Assembly: GCF_023502205.1 (NCBI RefSeq)
Contig: NZ_JAMFLG010000015.1
Span: forward strand, 1-64,000
Origin: Aquiflexum sp. TKW24L
GTDB taxonomy: Bacteria; Bacteroidota; Bacteroidia; Cytophagales; Cyclobacteriaceae
Length of the DNA stretch: 64,000 nt
Direction: 5' to 3'
The notes beneath the pieces are model-generated. The model was not told the origin of the DNA. It worked only from the letters and a program-made list of their open reading frames with translations, and did no database searches. Both the position numbers and the translations under genes were made by a program. Below are positions 63,375 to 64,000 of the stretch, piece after piece (within the stretch, counting starts at the first letter, position 1; each line of letters starts with the position of its first letter).

Positions 63375-63452
63375 GGTGGTTGTAGCTCAGCTGGTTAGAG
63401 CGCTGGTTTGTGGATCCAGAGGTCGCCGGTTCGAACCCGGTCTTCCACCCCA
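63375..63452 (+). tRNA. tRNA-His (anticodon GTG)
   Basis: A full cloverleaf with the extra G at -1 opposite C73, loop TTGTGGA with GTG anticodon, T arm GCCGG/CCGGT with TTCGAAC, and an encoded CCA. The acceptor stem has T-T oppositions at 5:68 and 6:67, and the anticodon stem one at 31:39. Confidence 0.9.
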
Positions 63453-63482
63453 AAACCCCCGTTATGAATGGGGGTTTTTTTA
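63452..63482 (+). terminator. terminator of tRNA-His
   Basis: Arms AAAACCCCC and GGGGGTTTT with a 9-nt loop are followed by more T. It starts at the last base of the tRNA. Confidence 0.85.
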
Positions 63483-63553
63483 TTTTTTACTATTTCAATG
63501 AACCCAAATGGCACAAATTTTGTATTAGTGGCTAAAATTAAATTTGGAAGGCA

Positions 63554-63694
63554 ATGTTTACGTTATTTAAATCTTCTCCAAGATTTCCCAAGGTCAATCC
63601 GGTAAATCTTAAATTTGTGCAACTTTACTTTGTCAAATTTGAGGAATCTCTCCGGAACTTTGAGGAACTGCAAAAAGAGGGGGCACTCTCTTAA
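63554..63694 (+). CDS. possible 46-residue small protein
   Basis: An ATG-to-TAA frame encodes MFTLFKSSPRFPKVNPVNLK and a charged C-terminal helix with FEESLRNFEELQKEG. It is too short to assign and has no signal peptide. It lies between tRNA-His and the debranching-like gene. It may be real or chance. Confidence 0.35.
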   Translation: MFTLFKSSPRFPKVNPVNLKFVQLYFVKFEESLRNFEELQKEGALS

Positions 63695-63802
63695 TTAAGA
63701 AATAATTCAAGGTTATGGAAACATAACCTTTTTTTTTGTCCCAATAAATTTTTCTTTCACATGCAAAAAAGTATTTTTATAAAAATCTCAAACTTTTGAA
63801 CA

Positions 63803-64000
63803 AATGAGTTACATCCACTTTGACAAAACCCAATTAATTAACCTCAATTACTCACTAGATAGGGAAATAATTCGAACAAATAGGGGAGGCTGCTATACAA
63901 GCACAACCATAATCGGGTGTAATACAAGAAAATATCATGGCTTATTGGTGGTACCTCAGCCTCAGATTGACGAACAGCTTCATGTTATGTTATCCACTCT
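63803..64000 (+). CDS. glycogen-debranching-like protein, 5' end only
   Basis: The first 66 codons are present and the frame is open to the window edge. The sequence contains GGCYTSTTIIGCNTRKYHGL, then LVVPQPQIDEQLHVML, which matches the N-terminal domain of bacterial amylo-alpha-1,6-glucosidase (glycogen debranching enzyme) proteins. The NTRKYHGLL block is the strongest sign. Confidence 0.82.

Overview
The window looks like a chromosomal segment of a Bacteroidota bacterium, most likely Cytophagales and probably close to Cyclobacteriaceae. The reasons are an alternative complex III operon joined to a caa3-type oxidase, a fused cbb3 subunit I/II (CcoN-CcoO), lipoproteins of the DUF4221 and 6-bladed beta-propeller kinds, starts without clear Shine-Dalgarno sequences, and several promoters of the Bacteroidota form (-33 TTG, about 19-21 bp, -7 TAnnTTTG). 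The genus is inference.

Layout. 1-8.3 kb holds general genes: a small membrane protein, a SAM methyltransferase, a GWxTD protein overlapping rlmB, a large MscS channel, Hsp20 and a DegP/HtrA protease. 8.5-17.9 kb is a complete cbb3 oxidase locus on the minus strand (usp-like gene, ccoI, ccoS, ccoNO, ccoQ, ccoP, ccoG, fixH, TauE/SafE-like gene). A Crp/Fnr-type palindrome lies upstream of its first gene. 18.1-26.1 kb holds a DUF1080 protein, a 1162-residue outer-membrane protein and a 1240-residue sensor kinase. 26.2-42.7 kb is the main aerobic chain on the minus strand: actABCDEF, coxB, coxA, ctaA, ctaB, two coxC genes and coxD, ending at a hairpin terminator, followed by SCO, DUF420 and a small CxxC protein. 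Together these genes encode quinol oxidation, cytochrome c transfer, oxygen reduction, heme A synthesis and CuA assembly. The cbb3 locus supplies a second, probably high-affinity, oxidase.

43.0-43.7 kb holds the most unusual feature. Three tRNA-Cys-like elements precede a normal tRNA-Cys. They keep the full acceptor stem and show compensatory changes in the T stem, but their anticodon arm is unsuited to normal decoding. 43.8-53.3 kb is rich in lipoproteins: three coupled DUF4221 genes, a beta-barrel protein, rpsA with a structured leader, and two recently duplicated 6-bladed propeller lipoproteins, one preceded by a gene for a Cys-rich secreted peptide.

53.7-64.0 kb returns to general metabolism: an acyltransferase, DUF2851, a NeuD-like acetyltransferase, trhO, a nucleoside phosphorylase, an AlkD-like protein, a DEAD-box helicase, dihydroorotase, tRNA-His and the 5' end of a glycogen-debranching-like gene cut by the window edge. 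No insertion sequence, integrase, CRISPR array or defence system was seen.
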